DNA of 64,000 bases from Ectocarpus siliculosus (taxonomy: Eukaryota; Sar; Phaeophyceae; Ectocarpales; Ectocarpaceae): positions 2,154,151 through 2,218,150 of the forward strand of contig FN649742.1 of the NCBI GenBank assembly GCA_000310025.1. Direction: 5' to 3'. Positions within the stretch are counted from its first letter, which is position 1. Every line of letters begins with the position of its first letter. Positions 1-13,670 of the stretch are shown here, in pieces. A model generated the notes under the pieces. The model was not told the DNA's origin and did no database searches. It saw nothing but the letters and a program-made list of their open reading frames with translations. The translations under genes were made by a program, and so were the position numbers.

Positions 1-26
1 GGCCGGGGGGGGGGGGGGGGGGGGGG
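1..26. repeat. Poly-G run at the window edge
   Basis: After the first few bases the window is an uninterrupted G run up to about position 26. It lies upstream of the first recognisable IFT172 exon, so it would be intronic. It may be a genuine mononucleotide tract or a place where the assembly is unreliable. Confidence 0.8.
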
Positions 27-285
27 TGATGTGTTACGTACTTCCTACACTGCTGTTGTGTAGTTTCGTAGGCAGACGGTTCGGCAGCATGACTTCTTGC
101 CGCTCCCATGCGGAAGGTAACTACTGTATGTCCCGCCTCATTCTGATGTCTCCCACGACAGCTAAAATGGCCTTGTTTCTTGATCCGACGCCCTGCGTGC
201 CCCCCGGCCTGCGCGCCCGTGTCACACCGACAACCGCCACCCCCACTCCCGGAAACAACAACGACGGCGACGACGACAAGCACAG

Positions 286-3200
286 GCCAACCGTTGGGAG
301 GCGGCGCACAAGCTGGCATCGTCCTACATGAGTGAGGGCGAGGTGCGGGTGCTGTACATGGAGCAGGCGCAGAAGATGGAGGCCGTCGGCAGCCTTCTCG
401 AGGCGGAAAAACTTTATCTGCAAGTCGGAGAGGTGTGTGTGTCGCGTGAGAGAAGGGAGGGGGGTGGGGGAGGGTGCAGCGCGTATACGTGTCCTACCGT
501 TTGGGCGGCTCGTCGTTTTGTAGCCCTACTGTGGAGAAGGTCGGCGTAATGTAGCGCTTGAGGGACGGAAGGAGCGAGTGCCTATACGCGATGACCAGAT
601 CGACAGATCGCGAGGCTGGTGTGGGTGAGAGGAAATGCACGGTTGGGGCTCATGCAGGAAAAAGGCCGGTTGCAGAACTGCTGTCGGTAAGCCCAAGGGG
701 GATGGTGCGGGGAGGAGGTTCGAGAGCGATAGCCAGGCAAGGCATACACATTCCAGCTTACGCTCGAGTCAAGTTGACCTAAGCTACGGCCACTACTATT
801 GCCCACGCGCAAGGTCACCACTAGCGATGGCCCTTTTTCCTGACGCGGATGACCACGCCTAACTGTCACTTGCATTCAAGCATCCCCCTCCCCGCCCTCA
901 CCCCGCCTATTGTGTACAACCGCTGTTAGATGGATCTAGCGATCGCCATGTACAAAAAAGCTAAGCGCTTCGACGCCATGGTACGCCTCGTGGCCAAGCA
1001 CCGGCCGGACGTGCTCAAGGAGACACACCAGTACCTTGCGCAGCAGCTGGAGATGGAGGGGAGCCTGAAGGAGGCCGAGCACCACTACGCCGAGGCCGGG
1101 GAGTGGCTCAGCGCCGTCAACATGTGAGGAGCAGATAGTGCAGGCGCGCGTGCGGTTACGCAAGCGTGACGCAGATGACCGACAAAAGAGCGGTGTTGCT
1201 GCTTCTTCTGGCATCCCGTTGCTGAAAGGCACCACGATACGACCGGGAACACCGTCTCGCCCGTTGAGACGGCTCCCTCCCGCCCCCCCGACAAACAACA
1301 AAAAAGGAATCTCCACTTGCGAATGCTTGCCTGCCCGGCGTTATGGGGCGCACGGACACATAGGGCACCTATCGGCCCACACCGCGTGAGGCGCGCATGC
1401 TCAGTATCCCGACCTGAACACTTACTCTCGCTCCCACCACATGGTGTACACCACTTCCAGTCTCCCTGGGCCAAGGTCGTGCCGCATCACGAACCCAACA
1501 AGGCTCCTACCATAATATCTCTCCCGCTAACAGGCAAAGCTCCGACGGCACATTCATTCAATCGAAGAAAATAAATGATCAAAATTCGTAGAAAATTCAA
1601 CGTTCGATAATGAAACCTTCAAACTATGACCAGATAAAAATGGTGACGACTTCGCATAACCATCGGAGTCATCGCTACGTTTTCGTATGTACTCCAAACG
1701 AAATAAATGGTAGGTACCGATCGAGCGATATGTGGAACGACGCCTTGCGGGTGGCCAAGTTCTACGGGGGCCAGAGCGCGCACAAAAGGGTCGCGTACGC
1801 CTGGGCGCTGGCTCTAGGTGGGGACGCGGGGGCAAAACTCCTCAACAAGCAGGTGAGCGATGGCATGCGACGTGCCGGGATCAAACAACGTCCCTCTCCC
1901 TGAAAAGCTCCACAATTAACGTGGTTGTCATGGACTGCGAACTATCGCCTGCAACATGATGCACGACTTGATTCGGGAGTAAATGACCGACCCCGATTCA
2001 GTCCAAGCGGTTGCAGCGTCAACAAGATGGACGTGTGTATGTGTTGTTCTCCCGGTACACTATGGACGGTTATTTTCTCCCCTCGTACGTTTTGAAGTTG
2101 ATCATGCCCACCACCCGTAAGAAACCGTAAGAAACTGATTGTTGAGCGGGTGAAGACCTTTTGCCGACAGCCGGCTTCAGCCGTCCGTCGAAGCCGACCT
2201 ACTGAGTCTATCTATGCATACGTCTCAAGTACTCTTGCTGCTGCGTGCATACACTCATCCCTCCGATTCACTTGACGCCCCCGATTTGCCAGGGTCTGAT
2301 CGAGCCGGCAATAGAGTACGCCACCGAGTCCGGTGCCTTCGACCACGCCCTCGAGCTTGCCCAGGCTTGCTGCCCAGCCAAGCTCCCCGGTATCCACCTC
2401 AAGCACGCGCTGTTCCTGGAAGACGAAGAACGCTTCAAAGAGGTTCGTACCAAGCCGGCAGCTGAGCAGGCAGGCAACCGTGGTCTATTGACACTTTCCA
2501 CTTGACGGGCGAGGGGTCGTTCGTCGGCACGGCCTGTCCATTTTTCGCTTTTTCTCTGTGTGTTGTGCTGGATAGGTGCTGAGAGGAACGCAGCAGAAAA
2601 CCAAACATATCTGTTACTACTCGTCACGCTCGGCAGTATAACCGAACGTGCATGGTGAGCATCCTCGTATTCATGCGTACGGGAAGACTTTTGACGTGTT
2701 CCCGCACCTCGGGACGGACCCTTCGGTGGGGAGTAGGAGATTCGAGCGTTCGGGAGAGTAGGCGTTGAGAGTGGGGAGGGGGTGAGAGAGCAGTGGGCCA
2801 AGAACGGGCTGTGGGCATCAGCGGCCGGTGGGTGGTTAGGAAGGCAGAGGCGTCGGCAAACGGGGTCAGAACACGAGCAAGCGGCGCGGTCGCGCTCTGT
2901 TGCTTCCTCCTCTACTCCCTACTCCCGAAAAGGGAACAATTTGACCGCCATCACGGGTGCCATTCACCGTTACGGGTGTCATTCACCGTTGCTAGCAGAA
3001 GCCCACACGGCTTACTTCCCACACTTTTGGTGGGTAAGCTGTGGTATTGTTGTGTCCTGGCTTTGCAGGGATGCGAAGAATATATCCCCGAAACTCCACG
3101 GTATGCACGACCACAACCCCCCCCCTCCGCTCAATGTTTGCCATTTCCTCCACAACTTTGAAGGCGGAGATGGAGTTCTTGCAGGCCGGGAAGCCGCGCG

Positions 3201-6200
3201 AGGCCATCGACATGTTCGTGCACCAGAAGGCCTGGGCCGACGCGTGCCGCGTCGCCGAGGGCCACGACCCCCCCGCCGTTTCCGACGTGCTGTGCGCCCA
3301 GGCCACGGACGTTGCGGCGGCGGGGGATCGAGCCGCGGCGGAGGACTTGTACGTGCGCGCCGCCAAGCCCGAGAAGGCGTTACAGGCGAGACCTCGTTCG
3401 CCCGCATGTAACGTGGGGTACCTCAGTGTCATACAGTGCGGTCGTAGTATTTAGACTGTGGATTCCTCCCTGGCATCCCTAGGTGCGGGGCGGAAGGAAC
3501 CACCGATTTTCGCCAACCAGGTGCAGGCGGTTGCAACGTGGGCGGATGGATCGGTGTGGTGTGGGGTCACATGAAGGACGTACTGCATCTCGTGAACCGC
3601 TTTGTGAGGCGGACGTTGGTACCTCCGTGCTTGTTTTCCTGTCCGGATGTAGCAAAATCGGAGGGCTTTCGGGAGTGTACAAGGAGAGACCTGACCTCAA
3701 GGAAAAATCCCGTCTCAAGCTCGCAGATGCGTATCCACCGAAAATCTCTTACATGGGCCGACCAAATGCAAGTAGCGATGGCGCTAACTACGCACCAACC
3801 AAGCGAACTTAACCCCCGTACGTGCACGCGTTGTTGACAGTGCTACGAAGAGGCCGGAATGTGGAGAGATGCGCTTCGGGTGTGCCAAAGGCATCTGCCC
3901 CACCTCGCGCACAAGGTCCACGCGCAATACCAGGTAAAAGGCCTAGAAGGGAGTACTACATGAGAAGTGTTGTTGTTGTTGTTGTGCGCTGTGGCTGTGG
4001 CTGTGGCTGTGGCTGTGGCTGTGGCTGTGGCTGCCGCTGTGCGTTATTTGTGGTTGTCTTCACAGATATTTCAAGTTAAGCCGATGTTATTTCATTATCC
4101 CTTGTTTCGGTGTGCAGACGAACGTCGCGTTTCCAACTATAGCCGAAGATTCAGACCTGTTCCACTATTGTAAGTGTCGCAAATGGTGTCGTTCACAGAG
4201 GTCAGGTGCGACCCTGAATGTGCAGTCACCAAATATTCCGTACCTACCCCTCCCCCCTTCGAGCCTGCCCGGGGGAAACCGGACATGGTGCGTCTTTGCC
4301 TTTGAAGGATGCGAGCATCAACGCTGCGAGGACTGTGACCATGCATCGCAAGCAGTACCCCTTTCCTGTCCCTCGTGCCCCTCGGGGGCTCTGTTCTCCA
4401 CAACCTCAACGACGACTGGTCCAACCTTCTTAGAACAAAAGGGCCACCTCTTGTACCACATGCCAACCCCGAGCAGGGAAAAACTCGGCTCTAAAAGCAG
4501 AGTTATTCTCGATCACCGTCCGCCCGTTTTGCCGATTGACTCGGCTGGTATCACCCGTGGCCTGTGGCATGGCACGTCACCGCATGACATGAAACGTCGG
4601 ACACACGCGCATACCACGACGTTCGGGAGAGTTCTAACGTTGTTGTGTATGGTGGTGGTGGTGGGACAACTCGGCACACGAAAACGATCCGTGGTGAACG
4701 ATCTGAAGGGAAATGACTGATGATGATGTTGGTGGTGGTGCCATGAACTATTACGACGACAACAGGCTGCTCAGGCGATGACCGGTACCGGCGGGGCCAA
4801 GGCAGACTACCTCAGCGCTGGCCGCGCTCTGGAGCAGAACAGGGACTGGTCCGCCGCCATCGACGCCTACCTCAAGGTGTGGCTGGCTGGCGGTATCGAC
4901 GTCCTGGACTGGCGTACCACTGCATCGATGCCCCAAGTAGACCACTTCGGTGTCACCACACTATAGTACCGTATATAGTATGAAGTGGCACTACTACAAC
5001 TGCTACGCTATCCCCTGGGTACCCTACTCGAAACAACGCAAAGGTCCCGCTGAAATTTTCCCCGTGCGGTGACATGCACGTCGACGGTGCGGAGCAGAAA
5101 GCGCTGATACATAGTCTCGCCTTCCTGTCTGCCTTCTGTTGGGTAGCCTTTTACCGTGGAAACCAAAAGGAGTTGTACTGCAAGCCCTCTACTACCATTG
5201 ACGCCTTTGCCGGGATTTGTGCGGGTCGACGTGCTGCGCTATGTACTGTTACCAGAATCACCGCACGCTCTGCTATTCTCCTACCAAATCCTCCGCTGAT
5301 CCCACCCCTAGAGTGTGCAAGATAAACCTGATCTATGTGTCTTTCTCTCGAATATTCGTCAAGTGCGTATACCCATCGGCGTATGTAGTTGACTCCACTG
5401 CATCTCGAGTTGACGTTGACTGGATGGGAGAAAACCATTTCTTAATTTTTCATCGAAAGCAAACACTTTGGTAAGATGGCGGCATCTCAAGTGCTTTGCT
5501 TCTATGGTAAAATTGTTGCGTATGTCCGCCAGGCTACCCAGAGCGCGACGATGAACGCCGAGGACCTGGAAGAGGTGTGGGAGAGAGCCATTACGGTGGC
5601 CAGAGTAGACCTGCCAAACAGGTGAGTGAGAGGGGGGGCCGTGGGGGGGGCGTACTCTTATGTTTTGCATGTCTTAGCGGTTAGACCATTGACCACGCGT
5701 CCTCGAGAGGACGGAGCATTGTTCCCACAGGACCGAGGGCCGTGGGGGGTGGGAAAGAGGACGTGTGGCCGCCGGCGAATGATACGCCATTTTTTTTCTC
5801 CGGCTGCTGCAAGCACTCGCTGTGAAGATCAATTTTCGACTCTTCTGCTGCACGAGAATATACATCACGGGGGCTCGCTTTGGGGTTAATATGTAGAACA
5901 CTCCGAGTGGTCGAGAAGCTCGTCCTTGATGATGTGGGGGAGTCACCTGCACTTGCCGAGGAAAATTTCCATGTGTAGACAGACCCTGTCGTGTCATTTT
6001 CTCCCTGCAAAAGCTACGCTGCATTTACGGTTATTCTTCCCCCTCCGGCTAGTCTTCTACGTTGGCACTGTTCAGATTGAGTTCGACGGAACATAATGGG
6101 CAAACGGGGGGTTGCAATCCCCTGACCTACAGTAGTTCACTCATGGATCCAATACGTTGCCCCGCCCCCCTCTCGCCCGATCTTCTGAAATAGTCTATCA

Positions 6201-9200
6201 TGTTACCCTTTCCTCTGCTTGCAAGTGTGCTTCCGACCGGACGTCTCCCCCCCCTCCCCCGAACCTGCACGCGTTCAGGCATATGGAGGTAGTGCGGGAG
6301 GTGTCGCGCCGCCTGGCGGACATGGGGAGGCACGAGGCGGCCGCGGAGGTGCTGAGGGCGGCGGACCAGCCGGAGGAGGCGGTGGCCGTGGCGGTGGCCG
6401 GGGGGGCGTGGGAAAAGGCGCGAGAATCCGCCAGGGGTCACGGGCAGCTGGCCGAGAAGGTAGACGGACCTCCACGATACTATTGATCGGCACGTGCCTG
6501 CTTGCTTCTACGACGCGCATCGTGCAAGTCGAGTACCTCTGACGTGTAGCAACCGGTGTTGTCCTTGGTACGATACACTGAGGATGCATCTGCGAGAGCC
6601 TAAACGTACCTTGAAGGGAGTTTGGGATCAGAGGGGTTAGCACTAGCGGTGATGTTGATGGCGGTGACGGTGGGGCGGTGAGTTTGGTGATAAAATGAAT
6701 GTGTACTTGGACTGTAAGTCTACGTGGTTTGATGGAGTGGTGGTGGTGAGGTGAGGAGGTCGAATGCGTCGTAGCAACCATTTTTTGGTGGCGGAGGTCA
6801 GTTTTGGTGACACTCGAATGAAAACGACAACGGCAACGCACGAGTCCATCACGCTCGGGCTCGTTGTCTCGTTGCTTCTTGCCCTTCCTTGCTGTCGTCG
6901 CCGTTCCCCCTGCCAGGTCGAGAGCGCGTACCAACAGCACCTCATGCGGGGCGAGGCCACAGAGGAACTACTGCAGATGGGTCAGACAAACGCGGCCCTC
7001 GACATTCTCGCACAGAAGTGAGTTCACCCATCTAGCGAAGCAGCTCAGCCACTCCTACACTTACACGATCTGTGCTGTGGGGTATAGTCGGTCACTTTTT
7101 ACAAGCTGGTTTAGGGTGAACGCCCAACACGTTGTTCTCCACGAATGACGACCGATTCACCCACGGAGCAGAGGAAGAGGTTAACCTGGCCGTCGTAGTT
7201 GAGGCCATAGGTGTGACGCTACGGGTACACGTGGGCCTTGGTCAACGAGCATTTAAAATTCGGACCACTCACGTACGGATAGGTCTCCTTCGGGTATTGA
7301 TTTTGCAAGAAACATTCCTTGTGCAGGCACAAGTCCCCTAAAACATACTTCGAAGTACACGATATTTGTGCCCGAAAAATGTGTGTGTGGAGTAAGTTAC
7401 AGGGTGATCGCGTCGTCAGGTTCAAATGGCCGACTTTACGGAGAAACACCCAAAGAGTCTCGTCATGTGATTTTTTCCCGTTGTATTTGTCATGGAAGGT
7501 CTACAACCATTCTCAAACTCTGAACATTGGATAGTACGAAGTATTAATCTATTCTGCGCTTGTCCACAATGGATGGTAGATGTAACATACTCTGCACTTA
7601 TCCGCTTTTCGGGGGTCTCGGGGACAGCCCGCGCAGTTACGGCCGCATATGCCTCATAACTAAGAAGATCACTTCACCCGAGTTACAGTGTGTGCATGGA
7701 AATAAAAAAGAAACAAAACACAAATGGTAATCTGTGGTTGGGCTGATCATTTCGCGAATTATCTTGGGCATACCGATTAGTACCATGGCGCTTTAACCAA
7801 CTGATAGCATGGAGTTTAATAGAACGCTCGCACAGTTTGGTCAAGCAAAACCCCTCAGATTTCGAGCGCGGGATGACTTGTGAAGGTTGGATCCTTACGA
7901 CACTCCAGGAGGACGAATTGTGATATGTTTACCAGATGTTATCCACGTCTTTGATTCCTGAGGATCACGCTATGCATACGCATGTGCAACCTCTGCGGGT
8001 TTCCCCCGAGAAAATTGAATGAGAAAGTTGGTGTGGAAGGAGTTGAGACGTTCGCCCTGAAGCAGCTTGCAGTGGAGTTAGATGGCTGGCTCTTTTGGGG
8101 GGGGCTTCATGGTGGCCACCGCAATTGTGTCCTACTCGATGCTCGATGATGGTGTCTACAAGATGTTTGGTGATTGGCCAAATGAAATGGTAACCAACAA
8201 CATCTGATCCTCCCTCTCCCTTTCCCCTTACATCCATCCCTCCCCGACGTCTCGACCTATGCCCATGCACCCCCGTACCGCCCAATATCCTTTTCTGTTG
8301 GCTTGCCGACCACCGCCGCCGCCACCGCCAACCTCAGGGGAGAGTGGGACCGATTGTGGGAATCAGCTGCGAAGCAGGAGTCGGGGGTGGAAACCCTTGC
8401 CAAGTACGCCGGTCTTCGAGTGAGATCGGTTCTGGACGATGAAGCCAGTTGGGAGAAGCCAGTTTCCGGCAGCGACGACAGGTACGCAACGCACAGGAAG
8501 AAGCCCTACACAAAACAAAGAGCAGGCGCGTACTGTGGTACGTGCAGGCGGGAAACTCGTCTTTGGTGTTCACGTCTGTCCTGCGAACTGTCGGGAAGCA
8601 AGCGGGGAGGAAGAGAGTGAAACGAAAATCAGTGTAGCGGTGGGAGATGTTCGTCCTTTGTCCTCTCTGCACGCAGCAGAGTAGACAGGGCGGACGGACC
8701 GGCGAGTGATTAGACTGGTCGGGGGAGGGCGCTTGGAGGAGCCGCATGGATGGGTGTATCGCGTCGTATTCTATCCGTGCCGACGGGAAAGGTGCGACAA
8801 CCAGGATGCACAGAACAAGTCGGTACCACATCACGTCCCGGCTGCGTAGGGTCTACACCAGCTTTACCTCAGAACACGGCAAGCCTGCCACAACAAACCT
8901 CAACAACCCATGTGTCCTCGTCCTTGCCCACCTCAACCGGTCTCGACCGCGCGTCGCCAGGCGAGAGCTAGACGACGCCGTCCTGGTCCTTCAAGAGAAG
9001 GGGGCACCGCCGATAACCTCGGGGCCCGGCAGGTCGTCCTTCGCCGTGGGGGCCGGCGTCTCGAGCGGCAGCGGCGGGCCGGCCGCCGACATGTACGAGA
9101 GGCTAGTGAAGGCGGTGCTCGGGAGGGACAAGGAGCCGTCGGCACGGCCCGCGGCGCACGAGACGGTGGAGCGGTTACTCCGGGTTCTGCAAGATCAAGC

Positions 9201-11928
9201 GCAGAACTTGAAGGTGAGAACAACAACTTGTGTATAAGAGGGTGCTGCTACGGTTGGCGGCTCCGTTTTTTTCTCCCGTGTTTTCTTTTTATGGCGCCCT
9301 TCGTGGCGCTGTTTGCCGTGCGGGAGGGGGGGGGAGATGTGTCATATACTTAGAGTACCGCAAAGAGAGCGTGTTCTTGAGTGTGGAGTGGATTCAATCG
9401 ACAAGAGGATGTGCGGGTCTTGTGCGCACGGATCATGCAAAACACACAAGTTTAGCACAAGTAGAGGCTGTGTGCCCTGCTGTAAAAACGATCGTGGATA
9501 TTTAGGCTGGAGCGACTATCGACTCTGGTTCGATGGGAGAGACAGAGCGTCCTTCGCTCACGTCGACTACGAAAGTGGCATGTTCTCCCACACACAATCA
9601 ACGTCTTCACCACGCGGCTCTTTCCGACCCGAAACTTCTTACAGTAACCCCCCCCTCCAATCCGCTGCTCTTCCGCGTCTCCCCCCCTGCCCCCCGCAAC
9701 CCCCCCTGGCCTCCTCGTACATGTCTCGGCCAAAAAACCAAAACACATGGCAACCTATCAACACCCGTGTCGCGTCGGGTGGCGTCGCGCTGCGCGGCAT
9801 CCAGACGTCGAACAAGACGTCACCCGCGGGATTCGAGCACCTCTTAATGGCGACACACTACACGTGCCTGATGGGGCGGTGCCGAGAGAAGGGGGGGAAG
9901 GACTGCCTCGAGCTCGCCTCGAAGATGTCCATCACTCTGCTGCGGTACAGCGACTTCATCCCCTCCGACAAGTGTTTCTATCAGGCACGTATGAACACAA
10001 AAAGTAAGGAGTATGTTTCACGAGCGTTCCAAGTAAAACGTGCTGTGGTGTCGTGTTGTTCCTGTCTTTGCAATGCTCGACCGCTCGTGAGCCAGCGGTT
10101 GTAGATGGTGCGAGCGTCGGTGCCAGCAAGTTCCGTGAGTACAATGCTTGCCTATGCACCCATGAAACACTTGCGTGTTGCGCCCTGCGCAAAACGCTTT
10201 TGCAGGACCGGGGTGCTTACCTTGTAGCGTCTCCCTCTACCATCAGCCGAACAACGTAAAAGTATGCAAGGGCCATCATGCTCGAAACCATGCGCAGCAC
10301 GGCAAGCAAGAATGTGTTTTCGCTGGCTTGAGAGGCATGTAGTTCTTGGACTCCAACACATAACCAACCCACCACCACCACCACAATAAATCAGGCTGGT
10401 TCGCTGTGCAAGGACCTCGGCAACGAGAACCTCGCGTTCGTGCTGCTCAACCGCTACGTGGACCTGACCGAGGCCATCGACGAGGGAAACGCCTCCCTGC
10501 TCGACAACTCCGATTTTGCGGAGGCCACGAACGTCCCCCTCGTGGACGACAGGACCCTCCCTACCAAACAGGTACCCCATAAGCAGGAGGACTGCTTCTT
10601 GCCAAGAAACGTTCGGGGATTCGTCTTACTATGGGTCGCCCAAGTTCATGTAGACCATTTGGAAAGCGGGCAGGGCTCCCTCCTACCAAGCAAGTTATTT
10701 TTTGTTTCATGCAAGAGAGACGTAGTGATCGATACACGAGTGCGATGGCCGCCTGAAACGCTTTGCCTTGTGCAAAACTTACGACTTCATTCGCTGACTG
10801 GAGCCCCGTGGCTGTTTTGCTGTTGTTTCCATTCTTGATTTCCTTTTTTGTTCCACAGTATCTTGCTTCCATCTGCATTGGATACTGGATACATGAACTC
10901 TAGCCCTCTCTGACGTTTCCCCGGTTGTCGGACCTCCCCCAACGCCTTCAAACTTTGTTGTGTTGCACCGTCTGCTGTTGTAATATGCGTACGTGCCAAG
11001 ACACATTTTCGCGAAATCAATAGTCTAGTTTTTCCCGTCGATACGTATTTTATGCAGCACATTCCGGTGGAATCAGAACGCGAAGAGGTGAGGGACTGGG
11101 TGCTGTCGGTGTGCATGGACGCCAAGATCGATCAGGCCTTGCCGCCGGAGAAGGAAGCCGGTGGGACACTGTATGAGGTACGTACGAACGCTCCCTCCTG
11201 CGTGCATCTGTGTCTGCGTGTATTCTGGACGTCGATTATTTTAACCATGTTTCACCCACGTATTGGCACGTTTTTTGGACGGACCAGCCGGGATCACTCA
11301 CGAGGAAGGCCGCATCAGGTTTTGTTTTCGTTTACGGCAACTGTAGGGCAAACAACAGAAAACAAACACGAACAGCATGGGCGCCTCTTCCTGCAACAAA
11401 ACGTCTGTCACACCCCAGTGGTTGTAACACGCACCTCTTTGCATCTCCACTTGACATGCTCCACTAATTTTCGTTGTACCCTGCAGTGTGTGCTTCTGAC
11501 CACGGAAAGTTCGTTTCTTAACCTCTGACGAGTAAGGAAGAGCAAGAGAACGGTAGAGGGAACGACCATCAAATTGAAGACAATAACAACAATTGGTCTG
11601 CAAAACATCTCATCACACATCCTTGCATACAACACATGTGTGTGTCCGTCTAACACCTACACAGTCGTACATACCGATCACCGAGAGTCTATTGGAATGG
11701 AACACGGGTACAGACAGCATCGACCACGACCACACAGTACTCATCTTACACCTCGAAATAGTCTTTGAGCACCCCCCCCGCAGCTATCCCACCCTCCGAC
11801 TGACCTGACTTCACGACGCACGCCCGACTTTTAATCGCGTGTGCACTGTTTTACAGGGGCTGTACGCGTCGGAGCTGCCTAGTTGCGTCGTGACTGGCCT
11901 TCCGGTCCACAAGCGAGACCTTATTCAG
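286..11928 (+). CDS. IFT172: Intraflagellar transport protein 172, C-terminal two thirds (partial gene)
   Basis: Part of the IFT-B complex, which carries cargo along the ciliary axoneme. Sixteen exons can be joined: 286-432, 930-1123, 1714-1852, 2293-2442, 3164-3385, 3841-3933, 4766-4876, 5533-5621, 6279-6459, 6917-7017, 8338-8481, 8961-9213, 9805-9984, 10395-10571, 11058-11177 and 11857-11928. Every junction keeps phase. The product is the helical TPR-like repeat region: [11 protein letters not shown], then [53 protein letters not shown] and [12 protein letters not shown]. These segments occur in the same order as in animal IFT172. The N-terminal WD-repeat half lies left of the window. The last exon or exons are missing and probably fall in the N gap at 12313. 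The introns after 3385 and 9984 begin with GC. The 8481/8961 junction is the least certain: a donor at 8420 is the alternative. Confidence 0.93.
3986..4034 (+). repeat. Hexanucleotide microsatellite (CTGTGG)n
   Basis: About seven to eight head-to-tail copies of a CTGTGG hexamer, followed by degenerate copies, inside an IFT172 intron just after the exon ending at 3933. Confidence 0.9.
5651..5736 (+). repeat. Dispersed 86-bp repeat, copy 1
   Basis: This 86-base block in an IFT172 intron recurs at 42292-42377 in the same orientation with only about four mismatches. It contains a small hairpin, CGTCCT-CGAG-AGGACG. There is no open frame common to both copies, and the flanking sequences are unrelated. 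Confidence 0.85.
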
Positions 11929-12312
11929 GTGCGCGTTTGTTCGTTGTGTGGAGGGTGGGGTGACCTGGTTTGTTGGTTGTGAAAACAATTGATGATGTGC
12001 TAGCTGCTGCTGTAGACTTTGCAGTGATACGTAATGGTACTAGATTTCCTCCCGACGTTGTTCCAAGATGCAACTAACTACAGAGCGAGGACGGTTCAGG
12101 TTCCAGTTTTTCCGACCCTCGTCCCGCCCCCTTCTTCCGTGTCGCTCTGCTCTGGCCTCCGTTCCTTTCTAACAATTGGAACGCCCGCAACAACAACGAA
12201 AAGGTCAATCATGCAAGAGCGAACAAGCGAGACTGGAACGCGTACGTTCGTATCTTCCGGCGGTGTCCGTGGACAGGGGTAGACGCCAGTCCTCCGTACT
12301 GATGAATCGAAG

Positions 12313-12702
12313 NNNNNNNNNNNNNNNNNNNNNNNNNNNNNNNNNNNNNNNNNNNNNNNNNNNNNNNNNNNNNNNNNNNNNNNNNNNNNNNNNNNNNNNN
12401 NNNNNNNNNNNNNNNNNNNNNNNNNNNNNNNNNNNNNNNNNNNNNNNNNNNNNNNNNNNNNNNNNNNNNNNNNNNNNNNNNNNNNNNNNNNNNNNNNNNN
12501 NNNNNNNNNNNNNNNNNNNNNNNNNNNNNNNNNNNNNNNNNNNNNNNNNNNNNNNNNNNNNNNNNNNNNNNNNNNNNNNNNNNNNNNNNNNNNNNNNNNN
12601 NNNNNNNNNNNNNNNNNNNNNNNNNNNNNNNNNNNNNNNNNNNNNNNNNNNNNNNNNNNNNNNNNNNNNNNNNNNNNNNNNNNNNNNNNNNNNNNNNNNN
12701 NN
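12313..12702. other. Assembly gap (390 N)
   Basis: A run of unknown bases. The IFT172 exon ending at 11928 stops about 40-60 residues short of the expected C-terminus, and no continuation is visible at 11929-12312 or 12703-13270. The terminal exon is therefore probably inside the gap. Confidence 0.98.
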
Positions 12703-13270
12703 GTCGAAGGATGATGATGCGGTCTGTGAGATTCACAAGTGTGAGATTCGGCACGAAGCCCTGGGAATGAATGGTGAATGTACGTATACGCAGGACTCCG
12801 AAGTGAGGGGGGAAGAAGAAGGATACACCGATCGTGGGAGGTAATGCCACCGCTATTTGATCCCATGATCATGCTGTCTGAGGGGAAGGAAGAAGAAGGT
12901 GAAGAAGGCGTGCCGATTTGGGTAAAAGTCGAACGACAGATACCTTGCTTGGTGAACGTGTCTTATTTTTTCTTGTTTGACACTCTCCACCCACAGAATT
13001 TAAATTTATTTACCCTCACGGCGGAAGGGACCCATTGGGATCAGATAGACCGCAGAGAATTCCTGTAGAAGAGAGGATCGAGCCCGGGAGGAGGTGATAT
13101 CTTCTATTATAGAGGTTATTTTGTTATTTTCCTCCTCTTGTGGAAAATCAGAATCATCAACAGGTAGGTATCGAACGTCCTGCCGACGACGCCATCATCA
13201 TGCAGAGAAGAAGAGGTGGTGTGCCGATTAGGGCAAGGCAATAATCAATCAATCGTGTACTACACTACGC
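12703..13270. other. Spacer between the gap and the retroelement
   Basis: A/G-rich then AT-rich sequence with no recognisable gene. It may hold the 3' untranslated region of IFT172. No element-derived repeat is visible before 13271. Confidence 0.5.
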
Positions 13271-13498
13271 CAAGCCTTCCCAACCCTAACGGAGGGAGAG
13301 TACGGTAGGAAGAACAGCCGTCCCCGCCCACCCAGCTGTACTAGGTATTTGATTTGACTTGGGTTAGTATTCTGAGCGACTGCCGCGTTGACGACACGGA
13401 GGGCGTCAACGCGGGGGTAGTAACCCTGGGTGGAGTCTCCGCGCTTTCGTAGCCGGAGGCCTCATTTCATCCCAAACTCTACATCGTTGACAACTATC
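13271..13498 (+). repeat. Left direct repeat of the recombinase retroelement
   Basis: 228 bases, nearly identical to 16426-16657. It lacks the ACAG tetranucleotide present in the right copy. Its last 50 bases (13448-13497) are repeated in inverted orientation at 13506-13555 with an 8-base spacer, CCCGCGGC, forming a potential long hairpin. Confidence 0.93.
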
Positions 13499-13555
13499 CC
13501 GCGGCATAGTTGTCAACGATGTAGAGTTTGGGATGAAATAAGGCCTCCGGCTACG
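13448..13555. repeat. Left inverted repeat (hairpin) of the retroelement
   Basis: The arms 13448-13497 and 13506-13555 are reverse complements over about 50 bases with one evident mismatch, separated by 8 bases. This resembles the inverted or internal complementary regions of DIRS elements. Confidence 0.9.
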
Positions 13556-13670
13556 GCACGAGATCCACCCATACTTTGCCTTTCAGCTATTCATGCTGTG
13601 TCGGTGCCTGATGTCTGATATTTTGTCCCAAACTTCAAACTAGTAAACCGAGGGTCGGACTAGTAGTAGT

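Noticed and set aside
5651-5736. Dispersed repeat considered as a tRNA-derived gene
   Set aside because: No cloverleaf or clear B box (GGTTCGANTCC) could be drawn; only one short hairpin is evident.
12096-12872. Frames running across the N gap
   Set aside because: They are artefacts: the unknown bases simply cannot contain stops.
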